A DNA stretch of 45,886 nt, from NCBI GenBank assembly GCA_009619095.1, contig WJOT01000033.1, positions 1 through 45,886 on the forward strand. Reading direction: 5' to 3'. Below, piece after piece: positions 12,834 through 20,284 of the stretch. How positions within the stretch are numbered: position 1 is the stretch's first letter; each line of letters begins with the position of its first letter. This DNA is from Clostridia bacterium. Its GTDB lineage: Bacteria; UBA6262; WVXT01. The position numbers and the translations under genes are program-made. The notes under the pieces were generated by a model. The model saw only the letters and a program-made list of their open reading frames with translations. It ran no database searches and was not told the DNA's origin.

Positions 12834-14960
12834 TTGAGTAGAAAAAAATTTCTTATTCTTTTTATAGTCTTGGTAGGTCTTGGTAGTATTATTAAAATTG
12901 CTGAGTCTGGCACGCTTAGTGATTCTGGAATGGGCCTGACCAATTTGTACAATAGTTCCGTGGCCTGGGGAGACATAGATAATGATGGAGACTTTGACCT
13001 GGCTATGATGGGCTGGGATGGAACAAATAAGTATTTCCAAATCTACGAGAATGGAGCAAATAATGGATTGAGTCTTTCACCACAGAGCCTGACAGCACTT
13101 AGCCACGGCTGTGTATCTTTTGGTGATTACGATAGGGATGGTGACCTCGATTTGGCAATTACGGGCAAGGACATTGAAGGGAATGGCACTACCAAAATTT
13201 ACCAGAATAATGGGAATGGAAATTTTAGCGATACTGGCATAGAAATGATAGATGTCTATGATAGTGCTCTTGCCTGGGGAGATTATGACAATGATGGTGA
13301 TTTAGACCTCGCGGTCATAGGATCTGGTATGATGGGGATAGGAAAGATTGCCAAAATATATGAGAATTATGAAAAAGAGGGCGTTATCACTTTTAAAGAC
13401 AGTGAAATAATAGATTTAACTCCTGTAGCCAGTGGCTATGTCGCTTGGGCGGACTATGATAATGATGGATGGTTAGATATAGCCATTTGTGGAGACTCGA
13501 TTGGAGGGTATGTCTCTGAAATCTGGAAGAATGACGGAGATGGAAGTTTCACTAAGACAGATGATTTGACTGGAGTTTACAACAGCTCTTTAGCCTGGGG
13601 AGACTACAATAATGATGGATGGTTAGATATAGCCATTTGTGGAGACACGATTGGAGAGTGTGTCTCTGAAATCTGGAAGAATGATGGAGGAACGTTCAGT
13701 GGGCCTCAAAGCTTGGATGGGGTGTACAACAGCTCTTTAGCCTGGGGTGACTATGATAATGATGGAGACCTTGACCTGGTAGTAACAGGATTAACGAGTG
13801 GGCCGGAGCCGGGACCGAGTTCAAAAATATATAGGAATAAAGGAGACGGCACATTTGAGGATAGTGGTATATTAGATTTAACTCCTGTAGATTTGGGAAG
13901 TGTTGCCTGGTGCGATTACGATGGAGACAAGGATATCGACCTGGCTTTGACAGGTGACTCTGGTAGTGGTGCGGTCACGAAAATTTATATGAGCGATGGA
14001 TTCCCAGAAAACAATCTTCCCAAACCTCCTGAGAGTAGCTCTCTCAAAGCAGAGTATAATTCTGCTGACGGGGAACTTACCATAAGTTGGTCTAGTGGTT
14101 CAGACACGGAAACTGATCCGGCAACTGGTCTGTATTATAATTTCCGAATTGGCTCAGAACCAGGGAAAGACGACCTTGTAGCAGCAAGATATGGGAGCCC
14201 TCTATTAGGAAATTTTATTTCTAAAAGTACTACCACAGTGCATACTCGCACTTTCACCCTTTACGCTAAGGGATACTATTGGAGTGTTCAGGTAATTGAT
14301 ACTGGTCTGGGATGTAGCTGGTCTCAGGAGGGAGAGGGGAGTGGCTGGTCCGGGGAGGACCAGTACCACGATGACACACCTCCGCCAGCACCGGAGACGC
14401 CTACCGATGAGGGGGAATATACATATAATACTACAATTCGTTTTAGCTGGACTCAGAATAATTCTGATCCCCAAACGGCAATCTATAACTATAGGTTACA
14501 GGTGGAGTCTCAAGAAGATGGGAAGATAAAATTTGATGGCAGTGTGGGTGACGTTAAGAGTTACAACGTTTCAGGATGTGAATATAATAAAACATACAAG
14601 GCGCGAGTGAAAGCACAGAGTGGAGGTGGCTATGGTGACTGGTCAGCAGACTGGAGCAATGGCATAATGGTTGTTCGGCTCCTCGACATATCTTACAACT
14701 TGATTCATCCCAGGAAAGGAGAAGAAGCGACCATTAAATACTTTATAATAAGTTCAGCCAAAGTTAATTTAAAAATCTATAACCTGATGGGTGAGCTGGT
14801 GAGAAGTTTAGTCGATAACCAATATAAGGCGGTTGACGACTACGTGGAGACTTGGTCTGGAGAGAATGAAAAGGGCTCAACCGTAGCCAGTGGAATCTAC
14901 TTAGTGCACATAGAGGTGGAAGGAGAAAGTGCAACAGAGAAAATATGTGTGGTAAAATGA
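12834..14960 (+). CDS. Secreted FG-GAP/VCBS seven-repeat protein with Fn3-like domains and FlgD-like C-terminus
   Basis: The 708-residue protein has a signal peptide followed by seven copies of a W-G-D-Y-D-N-D-G-D-L-D-L-A-like calcium-binding motif at roughly 50-60 residue spacing (residues about 40-380). Seven repeats are what a complete integrin-type beta-propeller needs. Two Ig/fibronectin-like domains follow (about 390-520 and 520-620). The last 90 residues (V-N-L-K-I-Y-N-L-M-G-E-L-V-R-S-L ending A-S-G-I-Y-L-V-H-I) match the FlgD-Ig/type A sorting domain class. It is probably exported to the cell surface. The start is TTG, three bases after the PorV-like stop. Some blades are nearly identical at DNA level. 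Confidence 0.85.
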   Translation: MSRKKFLILFIVLVGLGSIIKIAESGTLSDSGMGLTNLYNSSVAWGDIDNDGDFDLAMMGWDGTNKYFQIYENGANNGLSLSPQSLTALSHGCVSFGDYDRDGDLDLAITGKDIEGNGTTKIYQNNGNGNFSDTGIEMIDVYDSALAWGDYDNDGDLDLAVIGSGMMGIGKIAKIYENYEKEGVITFKDSEIIDLTPVASGYVAWADYDNDGWLDIAICGDSIGGYVSEIWKNDGDGSFTKTDDLTGVYNSSLAWGDYNNDGWLDIAICGDTIGECVSEIWKNDGGTFSGPQSLDGVYNSSLAWGDYDNDGDLDLVVTGLTSGPEPGPSSKIYRNKGDGTFEDSGILDLTPVDLGSVAWCDYDGDKDIDLALTGDSGSGAVTKIYMSDGFPENNLPKPPESSSLKAEYNSADGELTISWSSGSDTETDPATGLYYNFRIGSEPGKDDLVAARYGSPLLGNFISKSTTTVHTRTFTLYAKGYYWSVQVIDTGLGCSWSQEGEGSGWSGEDQYHDDTPPPAPETPTDEGEYTYNTTIRFSWTQNNSDPQTAIYNYRLQVESQEDGKIKFDGSVGDVKSYNVSGCEYNKTYKARVKAQSGGGYGDWSADWSNGIMVVRLLDISYNLIHPRKGEEATIKYFIISSAKVNLKIYNLMGELVRSLVDNQYKAVDDYVETWSGENEKGSTVASGIYLVHIEVEGESATEKICVVK
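13461..13684 (+). repeat. Near-identical 150-bp internal duplication within the FG-GAP gene
   Basis: Bases 13461-13532 and 13611-13682 match with only a handful of differences, at an offset of exactly 150 bp (50 codons). A second echo (TACAACAGCTCTTTAGCCTG) occurs near 13577 and 13725. Blades four to six therefore arose or were homogenised recently. Confidence 0.85.
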
Positions 14961-14970
14961 GGAGGGTAAA

Positions 14971-15471
14971 ATGGAAAAACAGAAAGGATTCACTCTTATA
15001 GAATTGATGATAGTTGTTGCTTTGCTCGGTATTTTAGGGTATGGGATAATGAAGTTCTTCACCAATACGTTCAGAACCTGGTGGCAGACCAGCCAGCAGA
15101 TTGACGCACAACAGAAGGCGCGTGTGGCTATGGACGAGATGACCAGGTTTATCAGGCAGGCGAGGCCGGTGGCCGATATAGTAGTTGGTGAGCAGGCTGG
15201 CGAGGATCCCAATACAATGATAACCTTCACTCATATCGATGAGAGGCAGATTAGTTACTTTCAATTTGGCGATAGTCTGAGACGGGTAGTTGATGGAGTT
15301 ACTACTGACGTAATACCAGAAGACCTTGTCTCAATCTCTTTTGTCCTCGATAACCCAATTAGTCCTACCCAGGTGGATATCTTAAATTTGACTGTGCAGA
15401 CTCCCGCAATGGGAGCCCAGCAGGGTAGCATAACCTTCCTCAGAAAGAGAGTATTTTTGCGCAATCGTTAA
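14971..15471 (+). CDS. Type IV pilin-like protein (PilW/GspJ-like pseudopilin)
   Basis: The 166-residue protein begins M-E-K-Q-K-G-F-T-L-I-E-L-M-I-V-V, a textbook prepilin peptidase site. A hydrophobic helix follows, then a coiled region (S-Q-Q-I-D-A-Q-Q-K-A-R-V-A-M-D-E-M-T-R-F-I) characteristic of PilW/GspJ proteins. AGGAGGG precedes ATG. It closes an operon that starts with another pseudopilin at 10105. No secretin, assembly ATPase or prepilin peptidase gene is in the window, so these must be encoded elsewhere. Confidence 0.85.
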   Translation: MEKQKGFTLIELMIVVALLGILGYGIMKFFTNTFRTWWQTSQQIDAQQKARVAMDEMTRFIRQARPVADIVVGEQAGEDPNTMITFTHIDERQISYFQFGDSLRRVVDGVTTDVIPEDLVSISFVLDNPISPTQVDILNLTVQTPAMGAQQGSITFLRKRVFLRNR

Positions 15472-15472
15472 T

Positions 15473-15650
15473 TAATTCCCCTCACCTTTTTCCTCTCCCC
15501 AGAGGGGTTTAGGGTGGAGGGTCAAACTTTCGTTTGACACTCCAAACGAACTCTTGGAGTGTAAAGCGAGAGCTTTACCCTGTCAAACTTTCGTTTGACA
15601 CTCCAAAAGTTTCTCTCCCTTGGGGGAGAGGGTTGGGGTGAGGGGGTAAA
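15473..15650. repeat. Composite palindromic repeat cluster upstream of tmk
   Basis: The outer arms are a CCCCTCACC...CTCTCCCC block and its inverse GGGAGAGGGTTGGGGTGAGG. Inside are GTCAAAC-TTTC-GTTTGAC twice (15521-15538 and 15582-15599), ACACTCCAA with TTGGAGTGT (15537-15562), and GTAAAGC-GAGA-GCTTTAC (15561-15578). The outer CCCTCACC block resembles a widespread bacterial intergenic repeat. Partial copies occur at 20244-20280 and 43890-43925. Confidence 0.8.
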
Positions 15651-15660
15651 AGAAAGATTT

Positions 15661-16299
15661 ATGAACAAGAGAAAGAAAAAAGGGTTTTTCATTACCTTGG
15701 AAGGACCCGATGGCTCGGGAAAGTCCACGCAGTCTCTATTGCTTGCTCGCTATTTAAAGAGGAAGGGCTATAAGGTGGTGCGCACCAGGGAGCCGGGTGG
15801 GACGTCCATTGCTGAGGCTCTGCGCAGGATAATTTTGAATCCCAAAAATAGAATTTCCAAAGTTACAGAAGTACTTCTTTACGAAGCAGGCAGGGCTCAG
15901 CATACGTCAGAACTTATTCTTCCCGCACTCCAAAAGGGTAAGACAGTGATTTGTGAACGTTATACTGACGCTACCCTTGCCTATCAAGGGTACGGACGAA
16001 AGCTGGATATTCGAATGGTTAAGGAGTTGAATCGGATTGCCTCATCTGGTTTGAAGCCCGATTTAACTATTCTTCTTGACCTCGATGTGAGAGAGGGGTT
16101 GGACAGAGCCCGAAAAGTCTCTCGGGGAAGGATGGACAGGATGGAGCGGGAGTCTATAAGGTTTCATGAGAGAGTGAGAAAAGGATATCTGGAGATTGCT
16201 TCCCGAGAGCCTGGTCGGGTTAAATTAATTAAAGTGAAGGAAACTCCTGAGAAGACACATTTAGAGGTTGTAAAAGTTATTGAAAAATTGGTAAAATAA
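15661..16299 (+). CDS. tmk: Thymidylate kinase
   Basis: The 212-residue enzyme phosphorylates dTMP to dTDP for DNA synthesis. The P-loop is G15-P-D-G-S-G-K-S-T23; the thymidine-site segment is E-R-Y-T-D-A-T-L-A-Y-Q-G. It has E-R-Y where D-R-Y is commoner. The lid region R-K-V-S-R-G-R-M-D-R-M-E is rich in Arg. Length is normal. ATG 15661 is chosen; the frame runs upstream to 15595, but that stretch is the repeat. The order tmk-holB-ricT-metG resembles the Bacillus tmk-holB-yaaT region without yaaQ and yaaR. Confidence 0.95.
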   Translation: MNKRKKKGFFITLEGPDGSGKSTQSLLLARYLKRKGYKVVRTREPGGTSIAEALRRIILNPKNRISKVTEVLLYEAGRAQHTSELILPALQKGKTVICERYTDATLAYQGYGRKLDIRMVKELNRIASSGLKPDLTILLDLDVREGLDRARKVSRGRMDRMERESIRFHERVRKGYLEIASREPGRVKLIKVKETPEKTHLEVVKVIEKLVK

Positions 16300-16346
16300 A
16301 TGGAGGGCGACCATCCCGATGTATCGGGATAAATTGCGGTCGCCCC
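16300..16346. repeat. Nested hairpin cassette between tmk and holB
   Basis: The outer arms GGGCGACC (16305-16312) and GGTCGCCC (16338-16345) enclose the palindrome ATCCCGAT-GT-ATCGGGAT (16313-16330). A close relative is at 40346-40376. CCTAC follows, the usual flank of these cassettes. The remaining bases to holB show nothing I recognise. Confidence 0.8.
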
Positions 16347-16432
16347 TACGTGACCCGAAAGGGAGGTGGGGGCGTTTCACACTCCATAAAAGTGGGAATC
16401 GAGAAACCAGTCGAAGGTTAGAAAGTTACATA

Positions 16433-17359
16433 ATGAAGTTTTCTGAAATTGTTGGCCAGGAAGTGGCTGTTAATATATTGAAGAAATCGATAGAGAACAA
16501 CAGGTCTCATCACGCCTACCTATTTATGGGACCTGACGGTGTTGGTAAACGGACGACTGCCATTGCCTTTGCTAAAGGCTTGAATTGCCGCTCCTCTTCC
16601 TCAGATGGCTGCGACCTGTGCGATTCCTGTAAAAAGATTGAAAATGGAACACATCCAGATGTGGAGTTGATTGGCCCCCGTGAGGGTGGGCTGACAATTT
16701 CCATTGACCAGATTAGAAAGCTTCAGAGAAGGGTCGCCTATAAGCCACTAGAGGGAAAATGGAAAGTATATATTATAGACGATGCTGCCAGTGCTACCGA
16801 AGAGGCTGCCAATTGTCTATTGAAGACTTTAGAGGAGCCACCTCCACAAGTAATTCTCATCCTCATAACTGAGAACATTTACCGTCTTCTTTCCACTGTT
16901 CGCTCTCGCTGCCAACTGATACTATTCAGGCAAATTCCCCGCACTCTAATAGAAAAGACACTGACAGACCAATACGAGGTAGCGCCTGAAGAGGCGCGCT
17001 CTTTGGCCAGGCTTTCTTCAGGGAGTATTGGTCGAGCGCTTTACTGTCTGGAGAAAGAGACTCCTGAGTTTGGGGAACGGTTGAGGGAGATTTTTGAAAC
17101 GGGAGGTTCTCTAATTGGAGGTTACGGTAAGCTATTTCAATTTTCGGCTGAAATTCCCCGAGATAGAGAATCTACACTGGAGTTATTGAATTTTTTATTA
17201 GGGGATTTGGGCAGGAAATTTGCGGAAAACCCATCTATACTAAAACAGAAAAAGATAGAAATCGTTATGGAAACACTCGATTTAATTAAGAGGAATGTCA
17301 ATGTGAATTTAGCAATAGATGGAATGCTGTTGAAATTGCTCGATATAGTGAATGCATGA
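16433..17359 (+). CDS. holB: DNA polymerase III delta' subunit (clamp-loader AAA+ protein)
   Basis: The 308-residue AAA+ protein has a P-loop near residues 33-41 (G-P-D-G-V-G-K-R-T). A zinc module follows (C52, C60, C63, C66). The conserved E-E-A-A-N-C-L-L-K-T-L-E-E-P-P sensor region comes next, then S-T-V-R-S-R-C, the SRC motif of clamp-loader subunits. Position after tmk and length favour delta' over DnaX, which is longer. The P-loop has R after K where ATP-hydrolysing subunits have T/S-T, so its ATPase activity is doubtful, as in many delta' subunits. ATG 16433 is chosen because M-K-F-S-E-I-V-G-Q is the standard opening; the frame upstream is repeat sequence. Confidence 0.88.
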   Translation: MKFSEIVGQEVAVNILKKSIENNRSHHAYLFMGPDGVGKRTTAIAFAKGLNCRSSSSDGCDLCDSCKKIENGTHPDVELIGPREGGLTISIDQIRKLQRRVAYKPLEGKWKVYIIDDAASATEEAANCLLKTLEEPPPQVILILITENIYRLLSTVRSRCQLILFRQIPRTLIEKTLTDQYEVAPEEARSLARLSSGSIGRALYCLEKETPEFGERLREIFETGGSLIGGYGKLFQFSAEIPRDRESTLELLNFLLGDLGRKFAENPSILKQKKIEIVMETLDLIKRNVNVNLAIDGMLLKLLDIVNA

Positions 17360-17731
17360 GGAGGGTCGCTGTTCTGATGAATGGAGTAGCGAAACTTGTT
17401 TCGCGATTAGTTAACGCAGACCAAGGCGCTCCGATGAATCGGAGCTACTCCAAAGTCTTTTGGAGTAGCGAAAGGGGCGCCGGTTGCGACGAATAAGGAG
17501 TAACGACCGAGCGAAGCGAGGGAAAGGCGCGGGCGCGAGATGGTGAGCGCCCCGGAACGCCGTCCCGATGAAATCGGGACAAGTCTGGCGACGGGTTCGA
17601 GATGGTGAGAACCCCGGTCGGATTGAGCGAAGCGAAAGGGTCGCCGTCCCGATGAAATCGGGACAAGTCTGGCGACGGGTTCGAGATGGTGAGAACCCCG
17701 GTCGGATTGAGCGAAGCGAAAGGAGAGAAAT
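17360..17731. repeat. Gene-free hairpin and tandem-repeat region between holB and ricT
   Basis: No gene is supported in these 370 bases. They hold GCGAAAC-TT-GTTTCGC (17389-17404), GCTCCGAT-GA-ATCGGAGC (17428-17445), CTACTCCAAA with TTTGGAGTAG (17445-17467), and two near-perfect 84-bp tandem units (17558-17641 and 17642-17723). Each unit carries GTCCCGAT-GA-AATCGGGAC and a stem-loop GGGTTC-GAGATGGTGA-GAACCC. A third stem-loop just upstream, GGGCGC-GAGATGGTGA-GCGCCC, keeps the loop and changes both arms. Confidence 0.8.
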
Positions 17732-18562
17732 ATGCCAATTGTTGTGGGAGTTCAGATAAGAAGGACAAAGGATGTTTTCGATTTCCTGCCAGAGGGAATA
17801 GACCTGGCTATAGGTGATAAGTGTTTGGTGGAGACAGAGAATGGGATGGAAGCGGGAGAAGTTGTCTCGCCGGAGAGAATGATTGAACACAGTAAGAAGA
17901 AGCTTTATCGGGTAATAAAAAAGATGGACTCTGGTGATTGTGAAGTGGTAAGGAGAAATGTTAGTAAGGAAAAAGAAGCATTTCAAAAGGTAATGCAGAA
18001 AGTAGAAGAACACGAATTAAAGATGAAATTGACCTGCGTGGACTATACTTTTGATTGCAACAAATTGTTTGTCTATTATACTGCAGAAGGAAGAGTGGAT
18101 TTCCGTGAACTCATTAAAGACCTGGGGTACCTGTTGAAAACTCGCATACAGATGGTTCAGATTGGAGTGCGGGACGAGGCTAAGATGCTGGGTGGATTTG
18201 GACCATGCGGACTTCCCATCTGCTGTGGCTCATTTCTGAAAAGTTTCAGGCCTGTTTCCATTGATATGGCTAAAGAGCAGGATTTATCCTTGAACCCGGC
18301 AAAGATTTCCGGAGTTTGTGGTCGATTGATGTGTTGTCTGGCATATGAGAACGATTTTTATCGTGAAGCGAGAAAGAACTTCCCTAAAATAAATTCCAAA
18401 GTGGCTACTGAGGATGGAATAGGAGTGGTTAAAGAAGTCAATATTTTACGGGAAGAAGTCACTGTTGAATATGCGGACGGAATGTCGAAGAAGTTACCTC
18501 GAAAGGAAGTATCCCCGGCAGGATTTTTTGAGAAGTTAAAATTTAGAAAATCAGAAAGTTAA
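17732..18562 (+). CDS. ricT: PSP1-domain protein RicT (YaaT)
   Basis: The 276-residue protein is of the PSP1/YaaT family. The core shows G-G-F-G-P-C-G-L-P-I-C-C and V-C-G-R-L-M-C-C-L-A-Y-E, the cysteine pairs that bind iron-sulfur clusters in the RicAFT complex. In Bacillus, RicT acts with RicA and RicF in RNA maturation and phosphorelay control. RicA and RicF are not encoded here, and in most phyla only RicT is present, so the local role is open. GGAGAG precedes ATG. It stands between holB and metG as in many genomes. Confidence 0.92.
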   Translation: MPIVVGVQIRRTKDVFDFLPEGIDLAIGDKCLVETENGMEAGEVVSPERMIEHSKKKLYRVIKKMDSGDCEVVRRNVSKEKEAFQKVMQKVEEHELKMKLTCVDYTFDCNKLFVYYTAEGRVDFRELIKDLGYLLKTRIQMVQIGVRDEAKMLGGFGPCGLPICCGSFLKSFRPVSIDMAKEQDLSLNPAKISGVCGRLMCCLAYENDFYREARKNFPKINSKVATEDGIGVVKEVNILREEVTVEYADGMSKKLPRKEVSPAGFFEKLKFRKSES

Positions 18563-18570
18563 AAATTTCT

Positions 18571-20100
18571 ATGGCTAAGAAATTTTATATTACTACTCCC
18601 ATATTTTATGTGAATGACCTGCTGCACATCGGACACGCCTACTGCACTATAGCTTGTGATGTGGTGGCCCGCTTCAAGCGCTGGCTGGGGGATGAAGTTC
18701 TGTTTCTTACTGGTACTGATGAACATGGACAGAAAATAGCCCAGGCAGCCAGTTTGAAAGGAAAGACGCCTTTAGAATGGGCAGATTATATCGTTTCCGA
18801 GGACAAAAAACTCTGGGAGAAGCTGAACATTTCTCACGATGATTTTATCAGAACAACAGAAGAGCGGCACAAAAGGACAGTGCAGGAAATTTTTACAAAA
18901 CTTTACCAGAAGGGTGATATCTATAAAGGAGAGTATGAGGGATGGTATTGTACTTCCTGTGAGACTTTCTACCTGGAGTCACAGCTTGAGGGAGGCAGGT
19001 GCCCTGAGTGTGGGAAAGTGGCAGAGAAACTAAAAGAAGAGAGTTACTTCTTCAAGTTATCTAAATATCAGAAGAGGCTTCTCAATTATTTTGCGGAGAA
19101 CCCTGAGTTCATGCAACCTTCCTTCCGCAAAGCAGAAATGGTAAATTTTGTTAAGGGAGGACTGAGGGATTTGAGCGTAAGCCGCACGGCTGTGAAGTGG
19201 GGAATACCAGTTCCTTTTGATGAGAAACATACTGTTTATGTCTGGCTTGATGCTCTGATAAATTACCTCACTGCCTGTGGATATTTAGAGGATAAAGTAA
19301 AGTTTGAGAAGTTCTGGCCTGCTGATGTTCATCTGGTGGGTAAGGAGATTTTCAAGTTCCACACTATCATCTGGCCGGCAATGTTGATGGCCCTGGAGAT
19401 ACCTCTTCCCAAAAAGGTTTTTGGGCATGGCTGGTGGACTGTGGAGGGAGAGAAGATGTCCAAATCTCGAGGGAATGTGGTTGATCCGGTTAAAGTTTCT
19501 GAGGAGTTTGGGGTGGACGCATTCCGTTACTTCCTGATGAGAGAGGTGCCCTTTGGTCAGGATGGCGATTTTTCCAAAAAAGCACTTATCAGACGCTATA
19601 ACGCTGATTTGGCGAATAATTTAGGTAACCTTCTGAGTCGTAGCTTGACAATGGTGGAAAAGTATGTTGAGGGCAGGGTGCCTGAACCGGGTGGAGAGGA
19701 GAAAGAGGATAAAGAGTTAATTCAAAAAGTGAAGGGACTTTTTGAAAGAGTCATCAAATATTACGATAAGCTGGAATTGAACAGTGTCCTGGGAGCCATT
19801 TGGGAAGTTATCGACTATGCTAATAGATACATTGAAAGGACAGCTCCCTGGAAGTTGGAAAAGACTGATAGAAAGAGACTGGAAACTGTGTTATATAATC
19901 TTTTAGAGACTTTGAGAGTAATCACTTTCTATATTCTTCCTTTTATGCCCCAGACAGCTGAAAAAATCTGGGAGCGATTGGGGATGGAAGAGAAAATCTA
20001 TAATCAGAAAATTGAAGAAGCACAGTGGGGAAGGCTCAAGTCAGGGACAAAGATTAAAGCAGGCAAGCCTTTATTTCCCAGGATAAAAGATGATTTGTGA
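18571..20100 (+). CDS. metG: Methionyl-tRNA synthetase
   Basis: The 509-residue class I synthetase charges tRNA-Met. It has H-I-G-H at residues 19-22 and K-M-S-K-S at 295-299. A single zinc knuckle is visible: C127-x2-C130 and C144-x2-C147. It ends after the anticodon-binding helical domain and lacks the C-terminal tRNA-binding (Trbp111-like) domain found in longer forms. It starts nine bases after the ricT stop and is likely cotranscribed. Confidence 0.96.
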   Translation: MAKKFYITTPIFYVNDLLHIGHAYCTIACDVVARFKRWLGDEVLFLTGTDEHGQKIAQAASLKGKTPLEWADYIVSEDKKLWEKLNISHDDFIRTTEERHKRTVQEIFTKLYQKGDIYKGEYEGWYCTSCETFYLESQLEGGRCPECGKVAEKLKEESYFFKLSKYQKRLLNYFAENPEFMQPSFRKAEMVNFVKGGLRDLSVSRTAVKWGIPVPFDEKHTVYVWLDALINYLTACGYLEDKVKFEKFWPADVHLVGKEIFKFHTIIWPAMLMALEIPLPKKVFGHGWWTVEGEKMSKSRGNVVDPVKVSEEFGVDAFRYFLMREVPFGQDGDFSKKALIRRYNADLANNLGNLLSRSLTMVEKYVEGRVPEPGGEEKEDKELIQKVKGLFERVIKYYDKLELNSVLGAIWEVIDYANRYIERTAPWKLEKTDRKRLETVLYNLLETLRVITFYILPFMPQTAEKIWERLGMEEKIYNQKIEEAQWGRLKSGTKIKAGKPLFPRIKDDL

Positions 20101-20280
20101 AAAGGAGTGTCGATCTCTTTCTCCCAAACGGCACTCTAAAGAGTGCCCCCGATACATCGGGGTCGCCCTTTCCCGATCCCGTCCCGGTCTCGGGACGGGG
20201 CAGGGTGATGAGGGACGGCACCGTAAACGGTGCCCGACCAAAACGGCTCCCCGGGGGAGAGGATTGAGGTGAGGGAGAGT
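20101..20280. repeat. Hairpin-cassette cluster between metG and the sugar-acid kinase gene
   Basis: Hairpins in order are GGCACTCT-AA-AGAGTGCC (20130-20147), CCCCGAT-AC-ATCGGGG, a CCGTCCCG...CGGGACGG stem near 20179-20198, and GGCACCGT-AA-ACGGTGCC (20217-20234). A GGGGGAGAGGATTGAGGTGA block follows, which is the CTCTCCCC/CCCTCACC repeat in reverse. That last block supplies the G-rich Shine-Dalgarno of the next gene. Confidence 0.78.
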
Positions 20281-20284
20281 GTCA

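Noticed and set aside
17558-17723. CRISPR array
   Set aside because: Only two contiguous 84-bp units with no unique spacers and no cas genes; likewise the 24-bp tandem pair at 206-253 has no spacer.
17411-18013. 200-residue minus-strand frame and a 63-residue plus-strand frame (17568-17759) with internal 28-residue repeats
   Set aside because: Both are made of the 84-bp tandem repeat and its flanks or lie opposite ricT; the period happens to be a multiple of three. They have no ribosome site or recognisable domain.
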